Shown here one piece after another: positions 27,750-36,402 of a stretch of DNA of 64,000 bases. The stretch's first letter is position 1, and each line of letters begins with the position of its first letter. The stretch is from Williamsia phyllosphaerae (GTDB lineage: Bacteria; Actinomycetota; Actinomycetes; Mycobacteriales; Mycobacteriaceae): NCBI RefSeq assembly GCF_014635305.1, contig NZ_BMCS01000001.1:248001-312000 (forward strand), written 5' to 3'. Below the pieces are notes generated by a model. That model did no database searches, was not told the origin of the DNA, and saw only the letters and a program-made list of their open reading frames with translations. The position numbers and the translations under genes are program-made.

Positions 27750-28859
27750 CAGTACCGGGGGCGGCATCCGGTAGGTCGGCGGTGTCACCGACATCCCGAT
27801 CGGGTTGCGCACCGTCGGGGTCGGTGTCCCGGGGATCTGCGCCGCGGGGTCGATCCCGAGTCGCCGCGCGAGGTCGAAGGCCTCGGCGACGTCGTTGATG
27901 GGCCCGGCGGGAACCCCTGCGGCGGTGAGCACCTCGAACCAGTGGTCCGCGCCGTGTGGGCGCAGGGCGGCGGCGATGTCGGCGACGAGGGCGTCCCGGT
28001 TCGTGATGCGCGCGGTGTTGGTCGTGAATCGCTCGTCGGTCGCGAGTTCGGGTGAGCCGATGGCCTCGGCCATGCGGGTGAACAGCTTGTCGTTGCCGAC
28101 GGCCACCGCGAGTGGGCGGTCCGCGGTCGAGAAGACCTGATAGGGAACGACACTGGGGTGACGATTACCCATCGCCGCGGGCACGACGTCGGCACCGAGA
28201 TAGCCGGCGGTCTGGTTGACCATCGACGAGAGGGCGACCGAGAGCAGATCGAGGTCCACCCGTTGACCGACGCCGGTGCGGTCGCGATGTCGGAGGGCGG
28301 CGAGGATGCCCGCGACCGCGTGGACCCCGGTGAGCACATCGATCACCGCGACGCCGACCTTCGACGGCGCGTCCTCGGGCCCGGTGACGCTCATCAATCC
28401 GCTCATGGCCTGGATGAGCAGGTCGTACCCCGGCATGGACGCACCACCGTCTCGACCGAATCCTGTTATCGCGCAGTAGATGAGATCGGGCCGATCCGCG
28501 GACAGCGTCTCGTATCCGAGGCCCAGGCGTTCCATCGTCCCGGCGCGGAAGTTCTCGATGACGACGTCGGACCGCTCGACCAGGGTTCGTGCCGCACGTC
28601 GTCCGTCGTCGGTCTGCAGATCGACGGCCAGCGACGTCTTGTTGCGGTTCACCGAGGTGAAGTAGGTGGCCATCGGCTCGGCGCCGTCCGGGGCGTCCTT
28701 CTCGTACGGCGGCCCCCAGGAACGGGTGTCGTCGCCTGCGCCCGGGCGTTCGACCTTGACCACCTCGGCGCCGAGATCGGCCATGAGCATCGTCGCGTAC
28801 GGGCCGGCGAGGACCCGACTGAAGTCGGCGACGACGATGCCGTCGAGCGCGCCGGTCAT
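27744..28859 (-). CDS. CaiB/BaiF (family III) CoA-transferase
   Basis: Transfers CoA between carboxylic acids through a mixed-anhydride/thioester mechanism, 371 residues. It starts [35 protein letters not shown] with the family Rossmann core. The probable catalytic Asp is in [19 protein letters not shown]. Further blocks are [30 protein letters not shown] and [22 protein letters not shown]. The substrate (for example an oxalyl, formyl, methylacyl or dicarboxylyl group) cannot be deduced. It stands alone and convergent with the GNAT gene. Confidence 0.9.
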   Translation of the reverse strand: MTGALDGIVVADFSRVLAGPYATMLMADLGAEVVKVERPGAGDDTRSWGPPYEKDAPDGAEPMATYFTSVNRNKTSLAVDLQTDDGRRAARTLVERSDVVIENFRAGTMERLGLGYETLSADRPDLIYCAITGFGRDGGASMPGYDLLIQAMSGLMSVTGPEDAPSKVGVAVIDVLTGVHAVAGILAALRHRDRTGVGQRVDLDLLSVALSSMVNQTAGYLGADVVPAAMGNRHPSVVPYQVFSTADRPLAVAVGNDKLFTRMAEAIGSPELATDERFTTNTARITNRDALVADIAAALRPHGADHWFEVLTAAGVPAGPINDVAEAFDLARRLGIDPAAQIPGTPTPTVRNPIGMSVTPPTYRMPPPVLP

Positions 28860-28980
28860 GATCGGGAGGCCACATCAGGAGAACGGTCCACACGGCAGAC
28901 GCTAGTCGGCACATTCGGCACGCGATTTCGGCACGCTCGGCGGTGGGGGTGACCCATCCCACTCGGCGACCCCTTGCTCG

Positions 28981-28995
28981 ACTAACAGTTGTAGT
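28981..28995. promoter_or_regulatory. possible MarR operator before MFS-marR operon
   Basis: ACTA (28981-28984) and TAGT (28992-28995) flank 7 nt containing AACAGTT, in an AT-rich stretch 15 nt before the GTG of the pump. MarR proteins often bind such short dyads over their own promoters, and the MarR gene is second in this operon. Confidence 0.4.
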
Positions 28996-29009
28996 TTCAC
29001 AATGGTCCG

Positions 29010-30458
29010 GTGGAAACCGAGACCTACAGCGCACGGCGCAAATGGATCATCCTGTGCACCTGTTGCCTGAGCCTGCTGATCGTGTCGATGGACGCGACCA
29101 TCGTCAACGTCGCGCTTCCCGCGATCCGTCGGGATCTCGGCGCCTCGGTCTCCGGACTGCAGTGGGTCATCGACATCTACACCCTGGTCCTGGCCAGCCT
29201 GCTCCTGCTATCGGGCGCGATGGCCGACCGCCTCGGCCGCCGACGCATCTTCCAGATCGGCTTGGTCGTATTCGCGCTGGGGTCGCTGCTCTGCAGCCTC
29301 TCGACCAGCGTCGAGATGCTCATCGCGGCACGATTCGTGCAGGCCATCGGCGGGTCGATGCTCAACCCGGTCGCGATGTCGATCATCACCCAGGTGTTCA
29401 CCGGTCGCGCCGAGCGTGCCCGCGCGATCGGCGTCTGGGGTGCCGTCGTAGGCATCTCGATGGCGCTGGGACCGATGGTCGGTGGCGTGCTCATCGACCT
29501 GCTGGACTGGAAGGCCGTCTTCTGGATCAACCTGCCCATCTGTGCGGCGGCGATCATCCTCGCCGCGATCTTCGTCCCGGAGTCGCGCTCGGCCACCGTC
29601 CGCAAGCTCGATCCGCTCGGCCAGGGACTCGGCATCCTGTTCATGGCGTCACTCATCTCCGGACTGATCGAGGGACCGAACCTCGGGTGGGGCGACCCGC
29701 GCACCCTCGGCATCTTCGCGCTCGCCCTCATCGGCCTGGTGGGGTTCATCCGCCATGAGGGACGGCACGCCTCCCCCTTCATCGACCTGCGGTTCTTCCG
29801 GAGCGTTCCGTTCGCGACGGCGACCGTCATCGGGATCGTCGCGTTCTCGGCGTACGGCGGATTCCTGTTCCTGATGTCGAACTACCTGCAGAACGTCCGC
29901 GGCTACTCGGCTGTCCACACCGGCCTGATCTACCTCCCCATCGCCATCGGCACGCTGATCTTCTCCCCCATCTCCGGCCGCCTGGTCGGGCGCTATGGGA
30001 CGCGACCGTCGCTGATCGCCTCCGGTCTGCTGCTCGCCGTCGCGTCAGTCCTGCTCACGACGTTCACGCCGACCACCCCGGTCTGGCTGCTGATCATCGC
30101 CTTCGGTCTCTTCGGCGTCGGATTCGGTCTGGTCAACGCCCCCATCACCACATCGGCGGTCAGCGGTATGCCGCGGGACCGAGCCGGCGCGGCGTCGGCC
30201 GTCGCATCCACCAGCCGCCAACTCGGCGTCAGCCTGGGCGTCGCGATCAGCGGATCCATCGCCGGAGCCGCGGTCACCGCGTCCGACAGCGCCTTCACCG
30301 ACGCTGTCCAACCGCTGTGGTGGATCACGACCGGACTGGCACTGTCGATCACCGCCCTCGGCATCATCAGCACCACCGGATGGGCCAAGAGCACCGTCGA
30401 GAAGACGGCGTTCCTGTTCGTCTCACCGAGCGAGCCGAAGGCACCCGCGCATGTCTGA
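29010..30458 (+). CDS. DHA2-family MFS drug exporter
   Basis: Multidrug efflux permease of 482 residues in the EmrB/QacA class. LLIVSMDATIVNVALPAIRRDL is the DHA2 TM1 motif, followed by GLQWVIDIYTLVLASLLLLSG, motif A MADRLGRRRIFQIG and motif C GISMALGPMVGGVL. About 14 spans are expected. GTG 29010 is used; an ATG does not occur nearby in frame. The last 8 nt overlap the MarR gene, so pump and regulator are one operon, a classic self-limiting efflux module. Confidence 0.92.
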   Translation: METETYSARRKWIILCTCCLSLLIVSMDATIVNVALPAIRRDLGASVSGLQWVIDIYTLVLASLLLLSGAMADRLGRRRIFQIGLVVFALGSLLCSLSTSVEMLIAARFVQAIGGSMLNPVAMSIITQVFTGRAERARAIGVWGAVVGISMALGPMVGGVLIDLLDWKAVFWINLPICAAAIILAAIFVPESRSATVRKLDPLGQGLGILFMASLISGLIEGPNLGWGDPRTLGIFALALIGLVGFIRHEGRHASPFIDLRFFRSVPFATATVIGIVAFSAYGGFLFLMSNYLQNVRGYSAVHTGLIYLPIAIGTLIFSPISGRLVGRYGTRPSLIASGLLLAVASVLLTTFTPTTPVWLLIIAFGLFGVGFGLVNAPITTSAVSGMPRDRAGAASAVASTSRQLGVSLGVAISGSIAGAAVTASDSAFTDAVQPLWWITTGLALSITALGIISTTGWAKSTVEKTAFLFVSPSEPKAPAHV

Positions 30459-30897
30459 GGATCGGACCACCGCGCAGCCACGCGACGCCGCACGGGCCTG
30501 GCAGTTGATGGCACACTTCGTGATCGACCACCGAGGCCCGTGGCGTAAAGCGATGATGGCGCGAACCGGTCTGCCGTTCAATCACTTCCGGCTGTTGCGG
30601 CGGATCGGCTCCGGCGCGGTCACCATCGGCGATCTCGCAGCCGCGGCGACCATCGACGCCCCCGCGGCCACCGTCGGCGTCAACGAGTTGGAGAAGCGCG
30701 GCCTCGCCGAGCGGACTGTCGACCCGACCAATCGTCGCCGCAAGTTGGTGTCGCTGACCGACTCCGGCCGCGCGGTGCTGGCCGACGCGATGACGACCGA
30801 CGACCCGGCACCCTCGGCGTTCGACGCCCTCGACGACGACGAGATCGCCGAGCTAGTCCGCTTGATCGCCAAGCTCGACACGACCGCACACGGCTGA
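30451..30897 (+). CDS. MarR-family regulator, co-transcribed with pump
   Basis: Winged-helix regulator of 148 residues. The recognition region VTIGDLAAAATIDAPAATVGVNELEKRGL and the wing RTVDPTNRRRKLVSLTDSGR are clear MarR features. The start overlaps the pump gene by 8 nt, giving tight stoichiometry. It most likely represses its own operon through a site near 28981-28995. Confidence 0.9.
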   Translation: MSEDRTTAQPRDAARAWQLMAHFVIDHRGPWRKAMMARTGLPFNHFRLLRRIGSGAVTIGDLAAAATIDAPAATVGVNELEKRGLAERTVDPTNRRRKLVSLTDSGRAVLADAMTTDDPAPSAFDALDDDEIAELVRLIAKLDTTAHG

Positions 30898-30899
30898 GG

Positions 30900-31955
30900 T
30901 CAGGTCGGTCCGCTCGAATCCTGAGCGGCAAGAACGCGGTTGGCCTCCCGCACGGCCGCGGCGTTCGACTTCCCCTGACGCGAGCCCGCCAGTTTGGCGG
31001 CGATGTGATCACGCACCGTGATCGGTTCGTAGGCCATCCCGTCAGCGGACTCGAGGTCATCGGGCAGGGTGGCGATGACCGCCTCGGGGTTCCCGTCGTG
31101 AAAGAACGCCGCCGAACGACGTCGCCGGATGGTGCCATCCACGATCGGCGGCTTGACCCGGTGCAACGTCGACCGCCATCGGTCGTTGGTCAGACGCGCT
31201 GTGAGGTCACCCAGGTTCGCCAGCAGCGCGCCGTCGACCGGGGAGACGTCGTGCCATCGCCGGTCCGACCCCAGGACCTGGAGGCCGGCGACCTGGTCGG
31301 CCCACAGCACGGTCACGATGCCGAAGTCGGTGTGCTCGCCCATCCCTGTCAGTTCCCCGTCCAGGGTGACCGTGCCCTCGGGCAGGGCGTAGTTGTTCAT
31401 CCGCAGCACGTCGATGGAGTGGTCCGCGATACCGGTGAAGAAGTCCTCCGCCACCCCGAGGGCCGCGGCGAAGATCGTGGTGAGCGTGCGCGCGACCCGA
31501 GCGGCCGCGTCGAAGTACGTCTGCACGCCCTCGGCGAACCCCTCGACGTCCGGCCAGACGTTGATGCCGTAGTCGTCCTCGGACAGCTCGAGACCGGTGA
31601 ACGACCTCGCCTCGACACCGACGTTGAACGCCTCGAAGAAGTCGTTCATGCGCGTCGCGGCCTCGACCCCGAGACTGAGGCTGAGCGATTCACTCTTAGG
31701 CGGGCTGTAGCCGCGGTTGGCGCCGGTGACCCGATAGGTCTTGCGCACCTCGAGCGGTTGGGCGAAGAACCCGTCCATCGCCAGGGTCAGACCGTCGACG
31801 ACGCCGTCATCGATGCCGTGGCCGCGGATCTGCATGAAGCCGACGGTCCGGCAGGCCTCGTCCACCGCGGTCACCACGTCGGCGATCTCGACCGCCGAGC
31901 CACCGCACACCACCGGTCCGATGTCGATCACCGGGACACGGAACGTTTCGGTCAT
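30900..31955 (-). CDS. 2-oxoglutarate/Fe(II) oxygenase, isopenicillin N synthase family
   Basis: Non-haem iron oxygenase of 351 residues. The N-terminal DIOX region (VPVIDIGPVV, VDEACRTVGFMQIRGHGI, ANRGYSPPKSES) precedes a double-stranded beta-helix. The iron ligands are His and Asp in GEHTDFGIVTVLW and His in STLHRV; the 2-oxoglutarate-type RxS is in RRRRSAAFF. The reaction (hydroxylation, desaturation or ring closure) is not predictable. It is convergent with the MarR gene, 2 nt apart, and divergent from nothing obvious upstream. Confidence 0.9.
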   Translation of the reverse strand: MTETFRVPVIDIGPVVCGGSAVEIADVVTAVDEACRTVGFMQIRGHGIDDGVVDGLTLAMDGFFAQPLEVRKTYRVTGANRGYSPPKSESLSLSLGVEAATRMNDFFEAFNVGVEARSFTGLELSEDDYGINVWPDVEGFAEGVQTYFDAAARVARTLTTIFAAALGVAEDFFTGIADHSIDVLRMNNYALPEGTVTLDGELTGMGEHTDFGIVTVLWADQVAGLQVLGSDRRWHDVSPVDGALLANLGDLTARLTNDRWRSTLHRVKPPIVDGTIRRRRSAAFFHDGNPEAVIATLPDDLESADGMAYEPITVRDHIAAKLAGSRQGKSNAAAVREANRVLAAQDSSGPT

Positions 31956-32048
31956 CTCTCACCTCTGATGCCCTGCGCCCTCGCGGGTTGCCGACGCCGC
32001 AGCCATTGTCGGACGGCAGCGGCCCGTGCGCACCTCGGAGAGCGGACC

Positions 32049-32576
32049 TCAGTCGACGCTGGTTGCCGCGTCAACCAATGGGACGGACAGGCGCTTACCG
32101 GCGACGGTGGCCGAGCGCGACATCTCGACCATGTGGGCGTGCATCTCGAGATAGGCGCTACCGATCCGATCGACATCACGCGGACTCAACACGTCGAAGA
32201 CATTCGACCGCACCGCCGCGACATGGCCGGGGCTCGCGGCGGCGAGCTTCGCCGCGCCCGCCTCGGTGAGTTCGGCCAGCGCACCACGTCGATCGTCCGG
32301 ACAGGGCACCCGTCGCACCCACCCCGCCTCCACCAGGCGATTGATCGCTCTGGTCACACCACTCTTGGTCGCGGTCACCGCGTCGGCCAGGGGCCGCATC
32401 CGCATCTGATGATCCGGCGCCTCCGACAGCTGCACCAACAGTTCGTAGTCGGTCAACGAGATGTCGGCGTCGCGGGCCAGCTGCTGGTCGAGTCGTTGCA
32501 GCAGCAAACGGGTGGCGTTGAGATACGCACGCCACGTGCGCTGCTCGTCCGCGCTGAGCCACTGAACCTGTTCCAT
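32049..32576 (-). CDS. MarR-family regulator divergent from wrbA
   Basis: Winged-helix regulator of 175 residues. The core is ISLTDYELLVQLSEAPDHQMRMRPLADAVTATKSGVTRAINRLVEAGWV with wing PDDRRGALAELTEAG. It starts MEQVQWLSADEQRTWRAYL at 32576; an ATG 12 nt upstream is possible, and neither has a good ribosome site, so the mRNA may be leaderless. Between it and wrbA are two copies of GTTG-N6-CAACGACAT, its probable operators. It is likely a redox or quinone-responsive switch for WrbA. Confidence 0.88.
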   Translation of the reverse strand: MEQVQWLSADEQRTWRAYLNATRLLLQRLDQQLARDADISLTDYELLVQLSEAPDHQMRMRPLADAVTATKSGVTRAINRLVEAGWVRRVPCPDDRRGALAELTEAGAAKLAAASPGHVAAVRSNVFDVLSPRDVDRIGSAYLEMHAHMVEMSRSATVAGKRLSVPLVDAATSVD

Positions 32577-32598
32577 GCGGTCGATCATAGAGGAAATG

Positions 32599-32654
32599 GT
32601 TGACAACGCAACGACATCAGCTAGGGTCGTCAGTAGTTGATCGCGCAACGACAT
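32599..32654. promoter_or_regulatory. twin GTTG-N6-CAACGACAT operators, marR/wrbA
   Basis: Copies at 32599-32617 and 32636-32654 share GTTG, a 6-nt spacer, CAAC, then GACAT, in the same orientation 37 bp apart. The GTTG/CAAC arms are inverted repeats. They lie between the divergent MarR and WrbA genes; the first copy is close to the MarR start, the second about 33 nt before the WrbA ATG. Confidence 0.7.
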
Positions 32655-32686
32655 GTGCGCGCACACCACGACGAAGGGTTGCCCCC

Positions 32687-33283
32687 ATGACCAAGCTCGC
32701 CATCCTCTACTACTCGGCCACCGGACACGGGACGGCCATGGCCGACCGGCTCAAGACCGCCGCCGAGGCGGCAGGCGCCGAGGTACGCGTCCGCCACATC
32801 GCCGAGACCACCGACCCGTCGGTGTTCGCCGAGAACCCGGCCTGGACCGCCAACTACGAGGCGACCAAGGACCTGCCCGCCGCCACCGGTGACGACATCG
32901 TGTGGGCCGACGGCGTGATCCTCGGTTCGCCGACCCGCTTCGGAAACACCGCCGCGCCGTTCCAGGCGTTCGTCGACACCCTCGGCGGACTCTGGGCCCA
33001 GGGCAAGCTGGCCGACAAGGCCTACGCCGGTTTCACCTCGAGCCAGACCGCACACGGCGGCCAGGAGGCGACGCTGTTGGCGCTCTACACCTCGGTCATG
33101 CACTGGGGCGGCGTCGTGGTCGCCCCCGGCTACACCGACGGCATCAAGTTCGCCGACGGCAACCCCTACGGCGTCGGCCACGTGACCGGCGCGAACAACA
33201 CCGATGAGCTGAACAGCGCCACCCTCGACGCGCTCGATCACCTCGCGACCCGCGTCGTCACCGTCGCGGGCAAGCTGGCCTGA
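32687..33283 (+). CDS. wrbA: NAD(P)H:quinone oxidoreductase (WrbA-type flavodoxin fold)
   Basis: FMN enzyme of 198 residues giving two-electron reduction of quinones, which avoids semiquinone radicals. FMN phosphate loop YYSATGHGTAMADRL at the N-terminus, SPTRFGNTAAPFQAF, and SSQTAHGGQEATLLAL are WrbA hallmarks. ATG 32687 has AAGGGTT upstream; the longer frame from 32600 passes through the operators. A MarR gene is divergent with twin operators, suggesting quinone or electrophile induction. Confidence 0.93.
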   Translation: MTKLAILYYSATGHGTAMADRLKTAAEAAGAEVRVRHIAETTDPSVFAENPAWTANYEATKDLPAATGDDIVWADGVILGSPTRFGNTAAPFQAFVDTLGGLWAQGKLADKAYAGFTSSQTAHGGQEATLLALYTSVMHWGGVVVAPGYTDGIKFADGNPYGVGHVTGANNTDELNSATLDALDHLATRVVTVAGKLA

Positions 33284-33325
33284 CCGGCCTTTCGTAGCAC
33301 CCACCGCACTCGAGTCAGGTTCACC

Positions 33326-34111
33326 ATGAGCACAGCGATCGCACCCGAGCTCGACGTCCGGCGTTCCGATGATCGGGACAAGACCCGCATCGGGTGGCTG
33401 GACTCGAAACACTCGTTCTCGTTCGGGGGCAATTACGATCCCGCGAACACCCACCACGGGGTGCTCATGGTGAACAACGACGACATCGTCACGCCCGGAA
33501 TGGGATTCGACACCCATCCGCACCGCGACATGGAGATCATCACCTGGGTGCTGCAGGGTGCGCTAGTACACCAGGACTCGATGGGGCACTCCGGGATCAT
33601 CTACCCGGGCCTGGCCCAGCGGATGAGCGCGGGCACCGGGATCCTGCACTCGGAGAAGAACGACTCGTGGCGCCTGGGTCCCGCCGACGGAGGTGACGGG
33701 GCGAAGCACGACAACCCCGTGCACTTCGTGCAGATGTGGGTCGTCCCGGACGAGGCCGGCATCACGCCGGGCTACGAGCAACTCGAGATCGACCACGAGT
33801 TGCTCGCCGGCGGGCTGGTCCCCGTCGCGTCGGGGATGCCCGGGCACGCAGAGCATTCCGCCATCCGCATCAAGAACAAGTACGCGGCGATGCACGTCTC
33901 CCGCATGCAGCCCGGCCAGTCGCCGATCACGCTGCCGGACGCACCGTTCCTGCACGTCTTCGTCGCACGTGGGGAGGCTTCACTCGAGGGTGTCGGGGTG
34001 CTGCACGAGGGCGACGCGGTCCGCGTGCGCGGCGGCGGTGGTCAGACGATGTCGACCACGGCAGGCGCCGAGGTCATCGTGTGGGAGATGCACGCGACGA
34101 TCGCCGCCTGA
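33326..34111 (+). CDS. pirin-family protein
   Basis: Bicupin of 261 residues. Metal ligands are visible as the two His of DTHPHRDMEIITW and His/Glu of GTGILHSEKND, matching pirin. RIGWLDSKHSFSFGGNYDP is the family N-terminal signature. Some bacterial pirins have quercetinase-like dioxygenase activity. Location 43 nt after wrbA on the same strand suggests a quinone/flavonoid-stress unit, possibly co-transcribed. The tail VIVWEMHATIAA ends the second cupin. Confidence 0.92.
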   Translation: MSTAIAPELDVRRSDDRDKTRIGWLDSKHSFSFGGNYDPANTHHGVLMVNNDDIVTPGMGFDTHPHRDMEIITWVLQGALVHQDSMGHSGIIYPGLAQRMSAGTGILHSEKNDSWRLGPADGGDGAKHDNPVHFVQMWVVPDEAGITPGYEQLEIDHELLAGGLVPVASGMPGHAEHSAIRIKNKYAAMHVSRMQPGQSPITLPDAPFLHVFVARGEASLEGVGVLHEGDAVRVRGGGGQTMSTTAGAEVIVWEMHATIAA

Positions 34112-34118
34112 CCGGGGC

Positions 34119-34156
34119 TCCTACAGCGGCAGAGCAGTCCTACAACGGCAGGGCGG
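34119..34156. repeat. 19-bp tandem duplication across a stop codon
   Basis: TCCTACAGCGGCAGAGCAG (34119-34137) is followed directly by TCCTACAACGGCAGGGCGG (34138-34156), 16 of 19 identical. The second copy contains the last codons and stop of the minus-strand deacetylase, the first lies just beyond the stop, and the pirin stop is 8 nt away on the other side. Confidence 0.7.
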
Positions 34157-34913
34157 TCAGCTTCGGGTCCTTGACACCGTCGGCCCGACGGAAGGTCTCC
34201 ACCCCGAACGCCATCGTGAGGATGTCGGTGGGCATCTGCAGGAACGGCCCGAAGTCGCCGATCTGGGATGCGTGGGCGACCATCGCCGCCCGCTTGGTCT
34301 CGATGAGGTCAGCGACGTCGACCATTACGGAGATCTCCGACTCCGGCACGCCGAACGACTCGATGTCGAGACCGGAGTCCTCGCTCGCCCACTGCGGGTT
34401 GGCGGTGATCAGGGTCCGCATCAGGTCGCGATTGGCGACACTCTCGAAAACGTGTGCCGTACCGGCGATCTCGGTCGCACGCAGCCCCACGTGGTGGACC
34501 TTGATGTGATCGGGGTGTCCATAGCCGCCGTTGCTGTCGTAGATGGTGACGACGTCGGCGTTCTCCTCGATGAGGATGTCGGCCAACCGCTGAGCGGCGT
34601 CCTCCACCGGCACGTTCGTGAACGCCTCCGGATTGTCGTTGTCGGCGGTCCCCGCCATGCCCGAGTCGGGGTAGTCGAGCATCACCAGACGATGTACTCC
34701 GAGGATCTCCGCCGAGTTCGACAGCTCCATCCGGCGACGCGATAGCAGCGACTCCCCCTCGGCGAGCAGGCCGTCCGGGAACTCACCGACCGCGCCGTCG
34801 GTGGCGGTCACCAACACCACGCGATGACCGGCGTCGGCCGCGCGACGCATCGTGCCGCCGGTGCTGAACACCTCGTCGTCGGGATGGGCGTGAAAACACA
34901 CGAGAACACTCAC
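34140..34913 (-). CDS. PIG-L (LmbE/Mca-like) deacetylase
   Basis: Zinc-dependent N-deacetylase or amidase of 257 residues. Zinc site FHAHPDDEVFSTGG at the N-terminus and the third ligand in YGHPDHIKVHHVGLRA define the family. Mycothiol synthesis (MshB) and mycothiol-conjugate hydrolysis (Mca) use this fold in actinobacteria, but this protein is shorter than typical Mca/MshB (about 290-300 residues), so an LmbE-like enzyme of unknown substrate is the cautious call. GTG 34913 gives the family-typical start VSVLVCFHAHPDDE. Confidence 0.88.
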   Translation of the reverse strand: MSVLVCFHAHPDDEVFSTGGTMRRAADAGHRVVLVTATDGAVGEFPDGLLAEGESLLSRRRMELSNSAEILGVHRLVMLDYPDSGMAGTADNDNPEAFTNVPVEDAAQRLADILIEENADVVTIYDSNGGYGHPDHIKVHHVGLRATEIAGTAHVFESVANRDLMRTLITANPQWASEDSGLDIESFGVPESEISVMVDVADLIETKRAAMVAHASQIGDFGPFLQMPTDILTMAFGVETFRRADGVKDPKLTALPL

Positions 34914-34980
34914 TGATTGCCTGCCGCTCGAAGTCCGGGCCCCGTCGGGCGAGATCTCGAAGTCTAGTGCCGCCACGGAC

Positions 34981-36402
34981 TCACACGCCCGCCGCGGTGA
35001 CGTCGGCGCGGGCCGCCGCGGTCGCGCGCCGGTGGAGCGCGAACACCACCAGCCCACCAAGGGCGGAGATCACGGCCGTGACGACCGCCGCGACGTTCCA
35101 CCCGGCGATCAGATCCTCGACCGCGCTCCCCGGGCCGGGTCGGGCCCCGATCACCGCGACGATGGTGACCCCGACCGCCGAGCCGAGGTAGCGCGCGGTG
35201 TTGTTCGCGCCGCTGCCCATGCCGCCTCGTCCGGCGGGGACGCTGGCCACGGCCTCGCGGCCGAGATTGGCGTTGACCATTCCCGTCGCGATCCCGGCGA
35301 ACAGCAGACCGGGCAGGAACCGCACCCATCCGGAGTTCTCGTCGATGCCGGTCAGGGCCGCGAGCCCGATGGCGACACCGAGAAGGCCGACGGCGAGCTG
35401 GACCCGTCCGGACACGCTCGCCGGGATCCGGCGGGCGAGCAGTGCGGTGACGACCGATGTCCCCGACCACGCGAAGAGCATCAGTGCCGAGCCCATGGCG
35501 GAGATGCCCAACGCCGCGCCGAGGAACCCGGCCATGTACGACATCAGCGCGATCGCGCCGGCACCGATCGCGACCGCGGCCAGGGTGGCCGCACCGAATG
35601 CCGGTGAGCGCAGCAGCGACAGATCGAGCATCGACGTCGCGCTGCGGTGCTCCACCGCCACGAACGCCGCGAGCAGCACCACCGACGCCACCAACAGCAT
35701 GATCACCACGGGCTCCGCCCATCCCTGCCTGCCCTCGACCAGGCCGGCGAGCAGCGTGGCGATGCCCCCGGCGAACAGCAGCGCCCCGGGCAGGTCGAGC
35801 CCACGCGGATGCTCGGTGCGCGATTCGGGCACGAGCCGTTCGGCGGCGACGGCCAGCAGGATCGACGCGGCCGCGAGCGCCCAGTACGCGTCGTGCCAGC
35901 TGTCGGCCTTCTCCAGCAGCGCCGACAACAGCGGGCCGATCGCGATGCCTGCCCCGACACTGGCCCCCCAGACGCCGCTGGCTGCCGCGCGCTGCGGACC
36001 CGGCGGGAAGGTGTGGGCGATGATCCCCAGGCTCGACGCGATGACCGCGGCACCGCCCACACCCACCAGCACGCGCGTGAGCACGAACACGAGTACGTCC
36101 GGGACCAGCACGCCCACAATCGATCCGACGGCGATGACGAGAAGTCCGATGGTCAGCGTGCGGCGACGACCGAAGTCGTCGGAGATCGTGCCCGCCGACA
36201 ACAGGGCCGCGGCGAGTCCGATGCTCATCGAGCTGAGGATCCAGGTGCGCCCGGAGACGTCGGCGTCGAGCGCGGTCGCGGTGACGTTCAGGGTCGACAG
36301 CGGCGCGGTGAACGCCACCAGGACCAGCAGGGTGCCCAGGGCCGAGACGGCCAGGGTGGTGCGCGGGGACCCGACCGGCCCGGCGTCTGACCGCGCCGTC
36401 AC
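34981..36402 (-). CDS. MFS transporter, 14-span efflux type
   Basis: Permease of 473 residues. Motif A is in SDDFGRRRTLTIG and motif C-like GASVGAGIAIGPLLSALLEK follows. The first span has VAFTAPLSTLNVTATALDADV, related to but divergent from the DHA2 D1 motif. GTG 36402 overlaps the stop of the upstream reductase (GTGA), so the two form an operon (reductase first). Twin operators and a divergent TetR gene at 37493 probably control both. Confidence 0.88.
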   Translation of the reverse strand: MTARSDAGPVGSPRTTLAVSALGTLLVLVAFTAPLSTLNVTATALDADVSGRTWILSSMSIGLAAALLSAGTISDDFGRRRTLTIGLLVIAVGSIVGVLVPDVLVFVLTRVLVGVGGAAVIASSLGIIAHTFPPGPQRAAASGVWGASVGAGIAIGPLLSALLEKADSWHDAYWALAAASILLAVAAERLVPESRTEHPRGLDLPGALLFAGGIATLLAGLVEGRQGWAEPVVIMLLVASVVLLAAFVAVEHRSATSMLDLSLLRSPAFGAATLAAVAIGAGAIALMSYMAGFLGAALGISAMGSALMLFAWSGTSVVTALLARRIPASVSGRVQLAVGLLGVAIGLAALTGIDENSGWVRFLPGLLFAGIATGMVNANLGREAVASVPAGRGGMGSGANNTARYLGSAVGVTIVAVIGARPGPGSAVEDLIAGWNVAAVVTAVISALGGLVVFALHRRATAAARADVTAAGV

